The translations under genes and the position numbers were made by a program. From a virus: DNA of 64,000 nt. Shown here in pieces: positions 19,828-29,198 of the stretch (position 1 is its first letter; each line of letters opens with the position of its first letter). The notes beneath the pieces were generated by a model. That model was given only the letters and a program-made list of their open reading frames with translations. It searched no databases and was not told the DNA's origin. The DNA lies in the IMG/VR virus record IMGVR_UViG_3300024336_000005, positions 1 to 64,000 of that record; one strand, written 5' to 3'.

Positions 19828-20514
19828 TTACCTAAATGGGTTATGAGACTTTTCTACAAGAGTCTGAAGGTCGCCACTGTGCTTGCTTCTCATGATGCTT
19901 TCAAATGTCTTCTTGGAAGATCTTCCTGCAGGGGTCTCCACATAGGCCTCTAGGAATCCACCTGGTCTCATGATAGCAACATGTCTTGCTGTGTACTGCA
20001 TGACATTCTCTGTGAGCATGTCCTGCACTGAGTGGACCTGGCCCTCTGAAGAGAACTCAACTCCAAAGAGCACGAGCTCTGAGAGACTTCCATACTCATT
20101 AGCAAAGTGGATGATGATATCAAAGGGAGGGAGCTGGTCGGGGTGGACGTAGGAAAGGTTGGCTAACCCGGTGGGGGTTACCGCATCTGCGGGAGCATCA
20201 TTTGGGTGCAGTCTCATAAGGTCAAACATTGGATGCCTGTCGAAGACTGTAAAGACAATAGAACCAGCAATGGTTCTAGTCCCTCTTGCTCTTCCCTTCT
20301 CTCCAACGAAGCCCAATGAGCGGGCGGCGGACTTCTCTCTGAACACTGAGTATGACAGCGTCTGCACGTTGGTCATCACTCTTGTAATCGGAGGGGGATT
20401 CTCATTTTGTGATGTAGGGGCGGAGGGCATTGCAAACAGGATATTAACATCAGCTCCCGAGAAGGAGTTGTACTGCTTCAACAACGCTGCGGCCGTCTGG
20501 GGTTGGGATGCCAT
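19828..20514 (-). CDS. Tail-tube-like protein 2
   Basis: A 228-residue paralogue of the next upstream gene: both begin with a YNSFSG motif, then share a beta-rich body with the QLPPFDI segment and FANEYGS / AANEYGA, and end with a related TARHVAIM / VCRTITPW stretch. I placed the start at ATG 20514 (AAGGA six bases upstream), because an apparent extension to 20577 would read through a transcription terminator. Two near neighbours of one fold suggest that one is the main tube subunit and the other a tube-end or baseplate-proximal protein. Confidence 0.7.
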   Translation of the reverse strand: MASQPQTAAALLKQYNSFSGADVNILFAMPSAPTSQNENPPPITRVMTNVQTLSYSVFREKSAARSLGFVGEKGRARGTRTIAGSIVFTVFDRHPMFDLMRLHPNDAPADAVTPTGLANLSYVHPDQLPPFDIIIHFANEYGSLSELVLFGVEFSSEGQVHSVQDMLTENVMQYTARHVAIMRPGGFLEAYVETPAGRSSKKTFESIMRSKHSGDLQTLVEKSHNPFR

Positions 20515-20530
20515 AATTTCCTTGGATAAA

Positions 20531-20574
20531 ATAAAAAAGGGAGGGCCCAGTCTACCATGACTGAGCTCTCCCTT
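20531..20574 (-). terminator. Rho-independent terminator after tube protein 1
   Basis: Read on the minus strand, a stem of about 16 pairs with one mismatch and one G-T pair (AAGGGAG...CTCCCTT outer part), a six-base loop ATGGTA, then six T. It lies after the tube 1 gene and before the ribosome site of tube 2, so it would raise tube 1 mRNA over the genes below. Confidence 0.85.
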
Positions 20575-20611
20575 CAATTACTCCAATTCAATTAGAACTG
20601 AAACCGTTGGA

Positions 20612-21238
20612 TCACGTGGCCTGTTCGAAGCCCTGTGAGTGCCAAGGTGTGATTGTTCGACAGACATAAGTCATCTGATGCTCGATTACGATGTCGTCAA
20701 TGCTTACGCCTGATCCCTCGTTCAAGATTTCAACACCATAGATTCTCATGATAGCCGCCGCTCCGTACTCATTTGCAGCATGGAGGGTGATATCGAAAGG
20801 AGGAAGCTGATCCACAAACCAAGCATCAGAGGAGATCTGATCGTCTCGAGGGTCTGTTACATTGCCAGAGAATGTCTCCTGTGTGAAGGCGGTGCTTGCT
20901 GTGGTCCGGTCGGATCTTCCGGCAGTGATAATATTGCCTGTTGAATCCTTGTCTGGACGAAGGGAATCCTTGTCTGACCAGAAGCGGGCATCGGCCATCT
21001 CTTGAGCGAGCGCGTGGCGGTCGAACTGGATGAAGACCATCGACCCTGCAATTCCTCTCTTTCCTCTTGCGAAGGCTCGAGGGTCGGGGTCGCCCATTGT
21101 ATAAATAGGTGCCTTCTCACGGGTAACGCTCCAGGAGATGCCCTGGAGCGTTCCAACAACGCGGTCACCGAAGACCGCTCTGATGTCACACCCTGAGAAG
21201 GAGTTGTACGACTGAATGAATTCACTACTTAGTGCCAT
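20612..21238 (-). CDS. Tail tube protein (probable main subunit)
   Basis: A 208-residue protein directly downstream of the sheath gene, where contractile phages keep the main tube gene. It has SYNSFSGCDI at residues 9-18, a beta body with IAGSMVFIQFDRHAL, the segment QLPPFDITLHAANEYGAAAI and a C-terminal IEHQMTYVCRTITPW. Tube subunits stack as hexamers inside the sheath. The strong terminator below it would give this gene the high expression expected of the main tube protein. An AAGGAG lies ten bases before the ATG. Confidence 0.75.
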   Translation of the reverse strand: MALSSEFIQSYNSFSGCDIRAVFGDRVVGTLQGISWSVTREKAPIYTMGDPDPRAFARGKRGIAGSMVFIQFDRHALAQEMADARFWSDKDSLRPDKDSTGNIITAGRSDRTTASTAFTQETFSGNVTDPRDDQISSDAWFVDQLPPFDITLHAANEYGAAAIMRIYGVEILNEGSGVSIDDIVIEHQMTYVCRTITPWHSQGFEQAT

Positions 21239-21252
21239 CTTTCAAATACTCC

Positions 21253-24216
21253 TTATAGTGTCAATGCAACATCAAAGGTTAGCTTGCGCAACTCGTTGAT
21301 GATTGACATGGAAACAGTCACCTTTGCGGTCCCTCTGACTCTGTCAAGAGGCGACTGTGTGACCCCAAGATTGAAGCTCTCAAGAGCCCCTCCCGAGGAT
21401 CGTTGTAGTTCGTTAAGCTCAAACTTAAGCTTTGTTTCAAGAGCCGACTTGCGGATGGCATCAAGCGGGTCACCCAAGAACGGTCGTCCAGCATCACGCA
21501 ATCTTGTGATTGCTTCTGCAACTAGACGCATGGTCATGTTGCGTGTGTAATCTGAGTCCGAGAGCGCTGCTGAAGGTCCATCTACAACTGTCACCTGACC
21601 TAGAGTCTCAGTGAAGAGTACGTAGTTGATGCCAGTCAGTGAGTTCAAGTGACGCTTGGCCAGTCTTGTGGGCAGACGAACATTCGATCCACCAATCGGC
21701 TTCGCTGTGGTGCCTCTCCAGGGCTCGAGTCCAGCTAGCAGACCAGAGTAAAGAGCAGCACCGGAAGCAATGTAACCAACACCAGATGAGTCACTTGCGT
21801 TTGTCATCGTCGGCCATGAGGCTACGAGGCTCAAGTACTTACCAAGATCCTTCTGGAATCCGTTGGTATCAAGCTCAGCGTCTACGTCATCAAGCTCTCC
21901 GCTTACAGTCGCCAGGAAGCCCGGGTCAAACTGGTTTGCAGCAAGGTAGATGTTGTTGAGGCCGCGTCCTGCAAGGAACTTGTTTCCAAGTAGTCCTGAA
22001 CCGTTTAGGGTAACATCGCCATCTTCATCGTATGAAGGGCTCTTGCCAATCCAAGTGGCAACTGCCGCTGGGTTGAAGTGGTTCGACGGAGGTCTCACCC
22101 CAATGCTACCAATAACAGTAGTTTCATTTTCTGTAAGATCGTGGCAGAGCTGACCAAGCTTGTAAGCAAAGTTTACTTCGCTGAAGGCATTCCCTTCCGG
22201 GTCGCTCTTAGCCGAGTACCAGAAGTGAGTAAGCTCTCCCTCGATCTCTTTCTCCCTGTGGAAGAAGAGAAGGTCGCTTGTGAAGACCTGGAATGCAGGC
22301 GCCTGAGCGACAACAATGGCACCGCCAACACCGTCCAGTGAGAAGCCGATGTCACGGTCGAAGTAAAGTGTCTGAGTAGTGCCGGCAGAACCTTCGGGGT
22401 TAACAACCACACCCCAGCCAGCTGGGATGGTTCCTATAAGTGGATTTGTTACATCCCCTCCGTCTCTCATTGTTAGAGTCGTGCTAGTCGCCTGAGCGGT
22501 CGCAATGACCCTTGCTGGGCTGGCATTAATGGCCGAAGTTGTGAGGATTGCAATGTCGGCAAGAATGTCTCCTGTATCGTAATCCACTTGAATTTCTGAG
22601 AATCCAGCTGGGGCAGGATCTACTCCTGTGCCAAGAGTTACATCATTGTGCCAAACATACCAATCTGTGGTTCCATCGCTGAATGTCCAATATTTGTTAA
22701 GAAGATCGTTTGGACCGGCCGCGTCTGGCATGAGTGTAACTACAGCTACCTCTGGCGCAGTGTTTTCCCAGTTGAGGACTCTCGCCATGCGGACGATCTC
22801 ATCCTTCTCTCTGTTGTTGCCAAAGGCTGCTGCCTGTGGAGTGCTGAAGCGAATCCATGAGGAGCCTCTTCCCGCTGCTGAGAGTAGTGATGTCGCTAGA
22901 GTCCTGTGCGCCGCGTCTGCATACGTCAAGTCCAGGCGGTTGCCAACACTTGCGATTGTAGCAGGCGCAATGACCTTTGCTCCGTCTCCGGCAAGTGCGT
23001 TAGAAGCTGAGTCCAACATAAGACCCTGAGCGGCAGTTGTCGGAAGAAGAGTCTCTCCAGAGGTCTGACCGTCTAGGGCAGGGTCATCCATGTAGGCGTC
23101 CATCATGACTAGAACGTCAATGTCCGAAGCCTCTAGAATCAGAGCTGCATCCGATAGCCCCTCGAAGAGGTTCATCTTGTGAGGCTCTACCTCTTCTAGG
23201 GCTGCGTCAGCGACGTTGCCTGCCTCGGCCAAGACCAAAGGAAGACCGTTGAAGCTTGATCCAGGAGTCGCAAGGATCTCCGGCTGCAAACGAGGATGCG
23301 CTGCTGCAGCCAATCTGTTCAGGTTGATCTCATCCATTCTCGCCCCTGCTGAGAGAGATACGAAGCGGATACGGTGGTGCGCGGGAGTGGCAACATTAAT
23401 CGCTACTGAATACTTTATGGCCGCCCCAGCGGAGTTCGCGGTAAAGTAACCAGCGGCAACTGCTGCCGATAGAGTAACAGTCCCAGCCCCTACGTCGACA
23501 GATGCAACAGTCTCCTCAAACAATGTGGTTCCATCGTTTGCACGAATCTGGCACATGATCGGAGTGCTGGTTGCATCAACAAATCCAAGCTTCCCAAGGT
23601 TAAGGCCAGTGCCTGCAACCATTGTGAAGACTGCAGTCTCTGCGCTTGTGCAGAGCTGTAGTGACTCGTCGTCCTGAACGGGAAGTGCCTTTCCAACTGA
23701 ACCAAAGATCTGGTCAGTTACGGACTCATCATTGACAGCCGAGCCAGTTACAGTAACGAGGCCGAGGTCTGTTGCTACGGTCGCACCAGTTGCGTCGTAG
23801 ACAACTACGCCGCTGGCTACGTCATATACCTTTAGCTGATCTGTCTGCTGGTTGTAGAGTACGCTGTAAAGCTCCAGTGCATCCTCGCCTTCAACTACAG
23901 TCTCGATTGTGTACCCTGCTGCGCCTGTGGCGTCAGCAATGTGCTCGACCTTTCCTGTAGTTGTGAATAGACGAAGGCCCACTGCCTGTCGCGCTCCACC
24001 CTGGAATGCCTCTGCTAGGCCACGGCCTAGCGATCCATCCGCTCCATACTTTGTAATAGCTGACGCGCCACTGAGGACGGCCGACTCATTTGTCGGACCC
24101 TTTTTAGCACTACCAAGTACTGCTACGATGTTTCCCGCCGGAGCAGCTTCTCTTAGCAATCTGCTCTCGTTGATAACAGCGGGCTGGCTTGGTAGATTGG
24201 AGAACTTATCTGCCAT
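21253..24216 (-). CDS. Contractile tail sheath protein
   Basis: A 987-residue sheath protein. The start (GNIVAVLGSAKKGPTNESAV) and especially the C-terminal domain (residues about 840-987: NYVLFTETLGQVTVVDG, NMTMRLVAEAITRLRDAGRPF, ALETKLKFELNELQRSGG-like, then a beta C-terminus) are typical of myovirus sheaths, whose N- and C-terminal arms knit subunits together. It is longer than T4 gp18 (about 660 residues), with extra beta domains in the middle that probably decorate the outside. It precedes the tube gene and has AGGAG before the ATG. This gene identifies the virus as contractile tailed. Confidence 0.9.
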   Translation of the reverse strand: MADKFSNLPSQPAVINESRLLREAAPAGNIVAVLGSAKKGPTNESAVLSGASAITKYGADGSLGRGLAEAFQGGARQAVGLRLFTTTGKVEHIADATGAAGYTIETVVEGEDALELYSVLYNQQTDQLKVYDVASGVVVYDATGATVATDLGLVTVTGSAVNDESVTDQIFGSVGKALPVQDDESLQLCTSAETAVFTMVAGTGLNLGKLGFVDATSTPIMCQIRANDGTTLFEETVASVDVGAGTVTLSAAVAAGYFTANSAGAAIKYSVAINVATPAHHRIRFVSLSAGARMDEINLNRLAAAAHPRLQPEILATPGSSFNGLPLVLAEAGNVADAALEEVEPHKMNLFEGLSDAALILEASDIDVLVMMDAYMDDPALDGQTSGETLLPTTAAQGLMLDSASNALAGDGAKVIAPATIASVGNRLDLTYADAAHRTLATSLLSAAGRGSSWIRFSTPQAAAFGNNREKDEIVRMARVLNWENTAPEVAVVTLMPDAAGPNDLLNKYWTFSDGTTDWYVWHNDVTLGTGVDPAPAGFSEIQVDYDTGDILADIAILTTSAINASPARVIATAQATSTTLTMRDGGDVTNPLIGTIPAGWGVVVNPEGSAGTTQTLYFDRDIGFSLDGVGGAIVVAQAPAFQVFTSDLLFFHREKEIEGELTHFWYSAKSDPEGNAFSEVNFAYKLGQLCHDLTENETTVIGSIGVRPPSNHFNPAAVATWIGKSPSYDEDGDVTLNGSGLLGNKFLAGRGLNNIYLAANQFDPGFLATVSGELDDVDAELDTNGFQKDLGKYLSLVASWPTMTNASDSSGVGYIASGAALYSGLLAGLEPWRGTTAKPIGGSNVRLPTRLAKRHLNSLTGINYVLFTETLGQVTVVDGPSAALSDSDYTRNMTMRLVAEAITRLRDAGRPFLGDPLDAIRKSALETKLKFELNELQRSSGGALESFNLGVTQSPLDRVRGTAKVTVSMSIINELRKLTFDVALTL

Positions 24217-24229
24217 TTTGTGACTCCTA

Positions 24230-24928
24230 TTAAGTCGACGAATCGACCACTAGACTTCGTAGAGAATACTCTCTAACTGTTGATACTTTTTCGGTCCTCA
24301 CGTAGAAAGAAAGCGGTCGACAGACAAGCTTTCTATTTTCTGGGGAGAGGTGCATGTCTTCACCTCGTTCCTCAAAGTACACGTGCTTTACGCCACTTGC
24401 TTGAAAGAACCATCTCCATTCTTCAATGAGGCTCTCGAACCAAATGGCCCGCCTGTTGGCGGTCTTGTTTGTTTTAGCCCAGATCTTGAATAGGACAATA
24501 TTGTCGTACTCTTGACCGTAGGTATAAATCTTCATCCCCGCGTTGTCTGGATCATCAAGAGCCTCTCGGAACATCTTGACTCTAGCTCTTGAACGACGCG
24601 GACTCATTGCCTGGGAGACAGGAACTTGTTCAAATACCCCTGGCTTCCTTTGCTTTACACAGTATGTAATTACTTCCCCTTCGATGTTATCATCCTTTTC
24701 GGGGAAGTCTTCTGAGTAAGTTAAAGGTTTTGTCACTCCTTCTACTTCTTGCTGCTTCTGAATGACCTGTCCAACTAGTCGGAAGAAGCCATCTATATCT
24801 GTTGCTGGCCTCGGCGATCGAAGCCTTGGACTTGTCTCAGCTTCCGTGGCATTAATAGCTAGCTCTTCTAGGTACTTACCAATGGCTGCCGTTATGAGTT
24901 CTTTGTCCATCTTTTCTACCAATAACAT
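24230..24928 (-). CDS. Neck / tail-terminator-region protein
   Basis: A 232-residue alpha/beta protein with no family I can name. It contains a Lys/Arg-rich patch (SPRRSRARVKMFREALDDPD) and a Trp/Phe-rich region (RAIWFESLIEEWRWFFQ). It lies immediately upstream of the sheath gene, the usual place of tail terminator or tail completion proteins. Either ATG at 24928 or an in-frame ATG at 24910 could be the start; neither has a strong ribosome site. Confidence 0.5.
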   Translation of the reverse strand: MLLVEKMDKELITAAIGKYLEELAINATEAETSPRLRSPRPATDIDGFFRLVGQVIQKQQEVEGVTKPLTYSEDFPEKDDNIEGEVITYCVKQRKPGVFEQVPVSQAMSPRRSRARVKMFREALDDPDNAGMKIYTYGQEYDNIVLFKIWAKTNKTANRRAIWFESLIEEWRWFFQASGVKHVYFEERGEDMHLSPENRKLVCRPLSFYVRTEKVSTVREYSLRSLVVDSST

Positions 24929-24962
24929 TTGAAGTGGGAGTGGTCAGGGTATTGAATTCTGA

Positions 24963-25511
24963 TTAGTCGGTCCAGCAACTGAGGCGCCAATACTCGACTC
25001 TTGAGTTGTCTGCCCTGAAGGCTTCGGCCATATGAATGTTGTGCCTATGGAGGAGCTTAACAGGGGTGGTGATGTGGCCGTCGAGGTCGATTACAGGTTC
25101 AAGAATCTTGTCGAACCTAGAGATGGACTCATGGTACTCCACATAGAAGAAGGACATTGCAACAGTGTTCTTCCCCCATGCGTGGTACTTCTCTACATCT
25201 TGGTACTCATATCTGTTTGTCTTGTATGCTGCTACTATCTCGTCATCGAAGAGATAGCCCTCTCCTTCACATATGTCACAGGGGTAGTCTTTGTCGGGTT
25301 CGTTCTCGAACCCGTTTGTTCTACACTCGCATTCCTGTAGGTCCTCAGACCTTACAGGATAGATGATGCCATCTTGTAATCTCATGCGGCGAAGGATGTT
25401 GAACGCACCCTTTGGAATCTCATCTGCAGCCCCAAAGAATGTTCTGTTCAACTCCTTTCTTAGGTCCAACTCTTTAAGGCCAGACACTGGATAGGGCTTG
25501 AATGATTTCAT
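24963..25511 (-). CDS. Neck-region protein with Cys-rich zinc-binding-like motif
   Basis: About 182 residues. The middle has two Cys groups, ECECRTNG and CDICEGEGY, about 14 residues apart, giving a C-x-C ... C-x2-C pattern with a DnaJ-like CxxCxGxG feel; it probably binds zinc. I put the start at ATG 25511, which overlaps the upstream stop as TAATG; a GTG at 25538 would add nine residues. Between head and sheath genes, it is likely a neck or head-completion protein. Confidence 0.55.
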   Translation of the reverse strand: MKSFKPYPVSGLKELDLRKELNRTFFGAADEIPKGAFNILRRMRLQDGIIYPVRSEDLQECECRTNGFENEPDKDYPCDICEGEGYLFDDEIVAAYKTNRYEYQDVEKYHAWGKNTVAMSFFYVEYHESISRFDKILEPVIDLDGHITTPVKLLHRHNIHMAEAFRADNSRVEYWRLSCWTD

Positions 25512-26206
25512 TAGGATCTGCCCCAGGTCTTCTTCCACCTCTTCTGAGATCTGCCGTCAGAGGTTCGGTAGAATGGAGATCTGATGTTTGCTCCAGGGAT
25601 GTTCCTGCTTGCGTGGGTGTCAGCTCTTGCAAAGAGCCGTCCGATGATAGGTGCATCGGGATGTCCTGAGCCCTTCGAAGTGGTCAGAGGAGAGCGTCCA
25701 TAGTAGCCGCCATCCTCGAGCACTCCACAGAGCCATCCTAATTCGTCTCTCATGCTGTCTAGAAGGTCCCGTGCGGCTCCGTTACGCTTAACAGATAGGT
25801 CACCTAGCCTTTTGGACATGTCGGAGTTTATGGACGTGCCAGAGAGCAGCGTTACTATAGCAGCTGCTGTCACATATCGAGCCTTATAGTTGGTGTATGT
25901 GGTGGGGTTGACTGCCGAAGCATCGGGCACATAGTTCTTGAGGTCGGCTTCTTTTGAATAATACCAGACCAGTTGATTTATTGTATCGTCTGGAACCTCT
26001 GTAAGGAACTCTCCCGCTATCAATCTCACTCTCATTGCGCTGGAATAGAATGGATTGAAGGAGGTTGTGTAGAAGGAAGTGATTGGGCCAGCCATAGTAG
26101 AGCCATCGACTGCGACGATGCCCTCTACGGTAATATGAATGATCCTGTTCTCCACCGGACGGGCGGGAAGCATGATTGCATTTAGTCCGTGCTCATTAGT
26201 CGGCAT
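25511..26206 (-). CDS. Unknown protein of the head-tail joining region
   Basis: A 231-residue protein with a beta N-terminal half (ENRIIHITVEGIVAVDGSTM) and a helical middle (residues about 95-160), ending in a basic C-terminus. It is not recognised. It overlaps the upstream gene by 11 bases and the downstream gene by one, so it belongs to the tightly coupled neck cluster between surface proteins and the sheath. Confidence 0.5.
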   Translation of the reverse strand: MPTNEHGLNAIMLPARPVENRIIHITVEGIVAVDGSTMAGPITSFYTTSFNPFYSSAMRVRLIAGEFLTEVPDDTINQLVWYYSKEADLKNYVPDASAVNPTTYTNYKARYVTAAAIVTLLSGTSINSDMSKRLGDLSVKRNGAARDLLDSMRDELGWLCGVLEDGGYYGRSPLTTSKGSGHPDAPIIGRLFARADTHASRNIPGANIRSPFYRTSDGRSQKRWKKTWGRS

Positions 26207-26594
26207 CTGGCCACTCCTCTCTGTGGTACTTTAGGTCTTCTGTGATTATGTATTCATCATGGAAAGCAAAGAGATACTTTGTCTGGCCATCAATCAGAAA
26301 TTCTAAAGCAGGGACAACCCTTGTGTTCCCTCTCAATAACTCTTGCTCTGTTCTCCTGAACTGCCTAACCAATCTTGGCCTCTTTGAGAACTGAACGAAG
26401 TGAACTATTGATTCCATCTGCTGAGACTCTGTGTCCATCAAGCTGAACTTCTGTCGATCTATTAGAGTCACAGACTCTACTACTATTCCCTCAATGTCTC
26501 TTATCTCTTTGAACTCAGGATGGGTTTCATTTAGCGTGAGGGACTCATCTCCCAATGAGAACGTTACATGCCACTCATAGAGGAGTTGGTGCAT
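26196..26594 (-). CDS. Unknown small protein of the neck cluster
   Basis: A 132-residue alpha/beta protein, acidic in its first half (DESLTLNETHPEFKEIRD). I do not recognise it. Its start overlaps the stop of the 179-residue gene as TAATG, showing coupling. A head-tail connector or tail completion role fits the position but is not shown by the sequence. Confidence 0.5.
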   Translation of the reverse strand: MHQLLYEWHVTFSLGDESLTLNETHPEFKEIRDIEGIVVESVTLIDRQKFSLMDTESQQMESIVHFVQFSKRPRLVRQFRRTEQELLRGNTRVVPALEFLIDGQTKYLFAFHDEYIITEDLKYHREEWPDAD

Positions 26595-27133
26595 TAGGTT
26601 GTCTCGTCGTAACGGAGAACCATATTGAAGCTTGAGGAGGCCCCGGTACTAGCGGTGGGATACACTTCCATCTGTAAGACCAGGTGGTCGCCAACGTCGC
26701 CTGCGATAACGTAAGGCGTTGCACCATCGTCTAGAGATAGAGGTGCAGCCGAAGTATAGGTAAAGAGGTCTACCTTTGGCCCAACCATTGCACCGCCAGC
26801 ATCATACCCTCCTGCTAGTGGAGGGGTATAAGCTGCCTCCTTCTTGGCATAGATGGCCGTTCCATCATCTGGAGCAGATCCGCTAATGAAGACCTCAATG
26901 TTTCGGATGTCGACAGAGGGAAGGGCAATGGCGTTGAGTCGCGTCTTAAGGTACTTCTCGTATGATCTAAAGACTCCAGCGTTAGGCTTTGTTAGGCCTT
27001 CTGTAACTACCGGCCAAACCTCAACTGCAGGATTGTCTGCGCTCTTGAATTGGATAGTCTGCCCACCATTCTTTGCGGTGGGCGCACCCGCTCCCGGCCC
27101 ATTCCATTCTTGTAAATAAACTGTAACTGCCAT
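26594..27133 (-). CDS. Beta-rich virion protein of unknown function
   Basis: A 179-residue protein, rich in Gly, Ala, Thr and Val with alternating beta strands, starting VTVYLQEWNGPGAGAPTAKN and ending SSFNMVLRYDETT. The look is of a surface beta-sandwich. It sits two bases downstream of the Ig-like gene. I see no catalytic motif. Confidence 0.5.
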   Translation of the reverse strand: MAVTVYLQEWNGPGAGAPTAKNGGQTIQFKSADNPAVEVWPVVTEGLTKPNAGVFRSYEKYLKTRLNAIALPSVDIRNIEVFISGSAPDDGTAIYAKKEAAYTPPLAGGYDAGGAMVGPKVDLFTYTSAAPLSLDDGATPYVIAGDVGDHLVLQMEVYPTASTGASSSFNMVLRYDETT

Positions 27134-27135
27134 GA

Positions 27136-28143
27136 TTATCCAGTAAAGGTTAAGGTTAGGGTTGACCCACTTACTGTGGGTGTGACCCTAAGAGCTGTTG
27201 AGGTTCTCTGACTCTCGTCCAGAGGAAGGCTTTCCATTAGGACTTCAATTGTTGCTGTCGTTAGACTTGCTGCATCAATAGGCTTATTGAAGGTCAGTAT
27301 GATTGTGCGCCTGGAGGTAGGAACATTTGAATCCTGTACGTCAGGTTCAATTGATACCAATGCCAATGTGCTGCTATCTACTGCCGGGACTTGATCGATC
27401 CTAAGGATCCCTTCTACTTCCCTCTCTTGTATTCTTAGAGATGGAGTGTCCTCTGAGACTTCAACATGGGAGGATGATCCTGTGGCGAAAGAGAACTCGG
27501 TTATCGCGGCGAGGGCGGTCCCCGGCTGTGATACAAACACCCACTGATCTGCAACTACGAAGGTTCCAGCAGTGAAGTTAAGGAATACGCCATCCTCTAG
27601 TTCTACTGATCTATCTGTGGGGATAGCTTCTGAAGTAAGGCCTGTCGACGTTCTCGTATATGTGAACGTCGCTGTACCAAGTAGGCCGCCAGAGGCAATG
27701 TCTATTGTCCAGGTGTCTGGGTCAGCTGCTCCCGTGTAGGGGCCGACTGTAGTAAAGCTTCCCGTAGAGGTGTTACCACCATCAGGTGCGATTGCATTAA
27801 TCGTCCTGCTGGTTAGCTTCGTTCCGAGGATTACTCTATATGTCTTGTTTGGTTCTAGGTCTACGGTCGGAGTGAAGACAAATGTTAGCGAGTCACTTGT
27901 TGTGATCTCGCCTTCTATGAATCCAGTAAAGACTTGAGAGTCTAGTAGGTCGTCGTCTGTTGGAGACCAGTCTTCAAATCCTGGGCCGCGAGAGGTGAGC
28001 TTATCGGCAGAAGAGACAACGACAAAGTTGCCGGCAGTAAGGATTGTATCTAAGTCAACCTCTTCATCGAAGACCACCGAAATGGTCTGCTCAAGAGGAA
28101 TCCCCACATCGCCGTTGTCTGGAGTGGTATCGTTTATAACCAT
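27136..28143 (-). CDS. Virion surface protein with two SbsA-like Ig domains
   Basis: A 335-residue protein with two copies of the bacterial Ig-like pattern known from S-layer SbsA (Big_5): residues about 5-130 (TPDNGDVGIPLEQTISVVFD) and about 260-335 (VQDSNVPTSRRTIILTFNKP). A beta-rich linker with DPDTWTIDIASGG lies between. Such domains decorate capsids and tails and bind weakly to sugars or cell surfaces. It lies in the surface-protein block between capsid and neck genes. Confidence 0.65.
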   Translation of the reverse strand: MVINDTTPDNGDVGIPLEQTISVVFDEEVDLDTILTAGNFVVVSSADKLTSRGPGFEDWSPTDDDLLDSQVFTGFIEGEITTSDSLTFVFTPTVDLEPNKTYRVILGTKLTSRTINAIAPDGGNTSTGSFTTVGPYTGAADPDTWTIDIASGGLLGTATFTYTRTSTGLTSEAIPTDRSVELEDGVFLNFTAGTFVVADQWVFVSQPGTALAAITEFSFATGSSSHVEVSEDTPSLRIQEREVEGILRIDQVPAVDSSTLALVSIEPDVQDSNVPTSRRTIILTFNKPIDAASLTTATIEVLMESLPLDESQRTSTALRVTPTVSGSTLTLTFTG

Positions 28144-28149
28144 GTGTTA

Positions 28150-28470
28150 TCACTGATGCTTTTTGCGGATCTCCTCTACAACTTCATCTGGAGACTTCTC
28201 TTCTTCCCCCTCTCCTTTGACTCGAATGAATGCCCAATCTTCTTGGCTTAGTCGCCAGTTTTCTGGATCTTCAATTCCAAGTCGTGCAGCGAGGCCCTTA
28301 AAGAGGTTCTCCAATTCCGAGTTGAGGGATTCCATTTTGTTAAGAATTGCACCCTCAGCATGCAAATACTGCAGGCGCACCCTCGAGTGTGCCTGCACAT
28401 ATTGATCGCGCTGTAAGAGTACTGCTTGGACCAATTTACGGTCCGCTTCTGTTAATTGCTTCTCAGCCAT
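28150..28470 (-). CDS. Small charged helical protein
   Basis: About 106 residues, helical with heptad-like repeats: EADRKLVQAVLLQRDQYVQ, then LESLNSELENLFKGL-type segments, ending in a Glu/Lys-rich tail (EGEEEKSPDEVVEEIRKK). I use ATG 28470 because GGAGGA lies five bases upstream; a TTG twelve bases earlier is less likely. It is the first gene after a terminator, so it probably has its own promoter; a TAGAAT -10-like box lies in the 100-base leader but without a good -35. Function unknown. Confidence 0.6.
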   Translation of the reverse strand: MAEKQLTEADRKLVQAVLLQRDQYVQAHSRVRLQYLHAEGAILNKMESLNSELENLFKGLAARLGIEDPENWRLSQEDWAFIRVKGEGEEEKSPDEVVEEIRKKHQ

Positions 28471-28518
28471 CTGTTCCTCCAATTACATAGAAAAGTAAAT
28501 GTGTAGGTAGATTCTACA

Positions 28519-28552
28519 ATAAGAAAAGCCCAGGCACAAGGCCTGGGCTTCT
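28519..28552 (-). terminator. Rho-independent terminator
   Basis: On the minus strand a perfect ten-pair stem (AAGCCCAGGC with GCCTGGGCTT), five-base loop, followed by TTTTCTTATT. It lies 20 bases after the stop of the 205-residue gene and ends the transcript that starts at the promoter near 29763 or farther upstream. Confidence 0.9.
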
Positions 28553-28571
28553 TAAATGAATAGATTGACTG

Positions 28572-29189
28572 TTAGATCTCTACAGTAAGTCCTGTGAATC
28601 TTTCACTCACTAACATCCGCTTGGTGTTGTGGACTGAAATCTCTACCGCTCCGACGGCTGCATTCTTTGCCCCCCACTTTCTGGGCATGACTATCGTTGC
28701 TGTGATGGAAGCATTTCCAGGAGGTGCCGCATCATCCAGGTTTGCAGATGCAGTGATGACCGTCGCAACTGGCATTCTGTTGTCGGCGATTCGCTTTCGG
28801 TTGTATGGAGCCGGACCATTAGCTGTGTCAGCTGGAAGGACGTGAGCAATAACCTGAATGTCACCTACGGCTGCACCGAAGGTGTTTCCAAGGATTGTTA
28901 GCGTAGTAGTTCCTGTAAGTCTGATCTCAGTATTTGTTGGCTGGTCTGTGGTGATGGCAGTAATGGTGGGATCGTTTGTCAACTCCCAGGCATCCACTCT
29001 CACTAATTCCCCAGCTGCATCGAATCCTCGCCCACCGGTAAAGATTACGTCTGTGTCAGCGTCCGTTGGATCTCGAAGGAAAGTCTTAGTATCTACTACT
29101 GCAACCGCCTCCACTCCAAAGCCTGTTACGGCTAGAGCTGGCTCCTTAAGAAGAGATCCCATTTGTATGGTTTCATTAATTAGTGGCAT
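28572..29189 (-). CDS. Beta-rich virion protein (possible IPT/TIG-like domain)
   Basis: A 205-residue protein with beta strands throughout and the stretch TTLTILGNTFGAAVGDIQV, which resembles an IPT/TIG Ig-like strand pattern. It is probably a capsid or tail surface protein. AAGGA precedes the ATG, and a strong terminator follows 20 bases after the stop, so it is the last gene of a two-gene unit with the 177-residue gene. Confidence 0.5.
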   Translation of the reverse strand: MPLINETIQMGSLLKEPALAVTGFGVEAVAVVDTKTFLRDPTDADTDVIFTGGRGFDAAGELVRVDAWELTNDPTITAITTDQPTNTEIRLTGTTTLTILGNTFGAAVGDIQVIAHVLPADTANGPAPYNRKRIADNRMPVATVITASANLDDAAPPGNASITATIVMPRKWGAKNAAVGAVEISVHNTKRMLVSERFTGLTVEI

Positions 29190-29198
29190 TTGCTTTCC

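Noticed and set aside
20515-20577. N-terminal extension of tube protein 2
   Set aside because: It would translate a rho-independent terminator; ATG 20514 has a good ribosome site.
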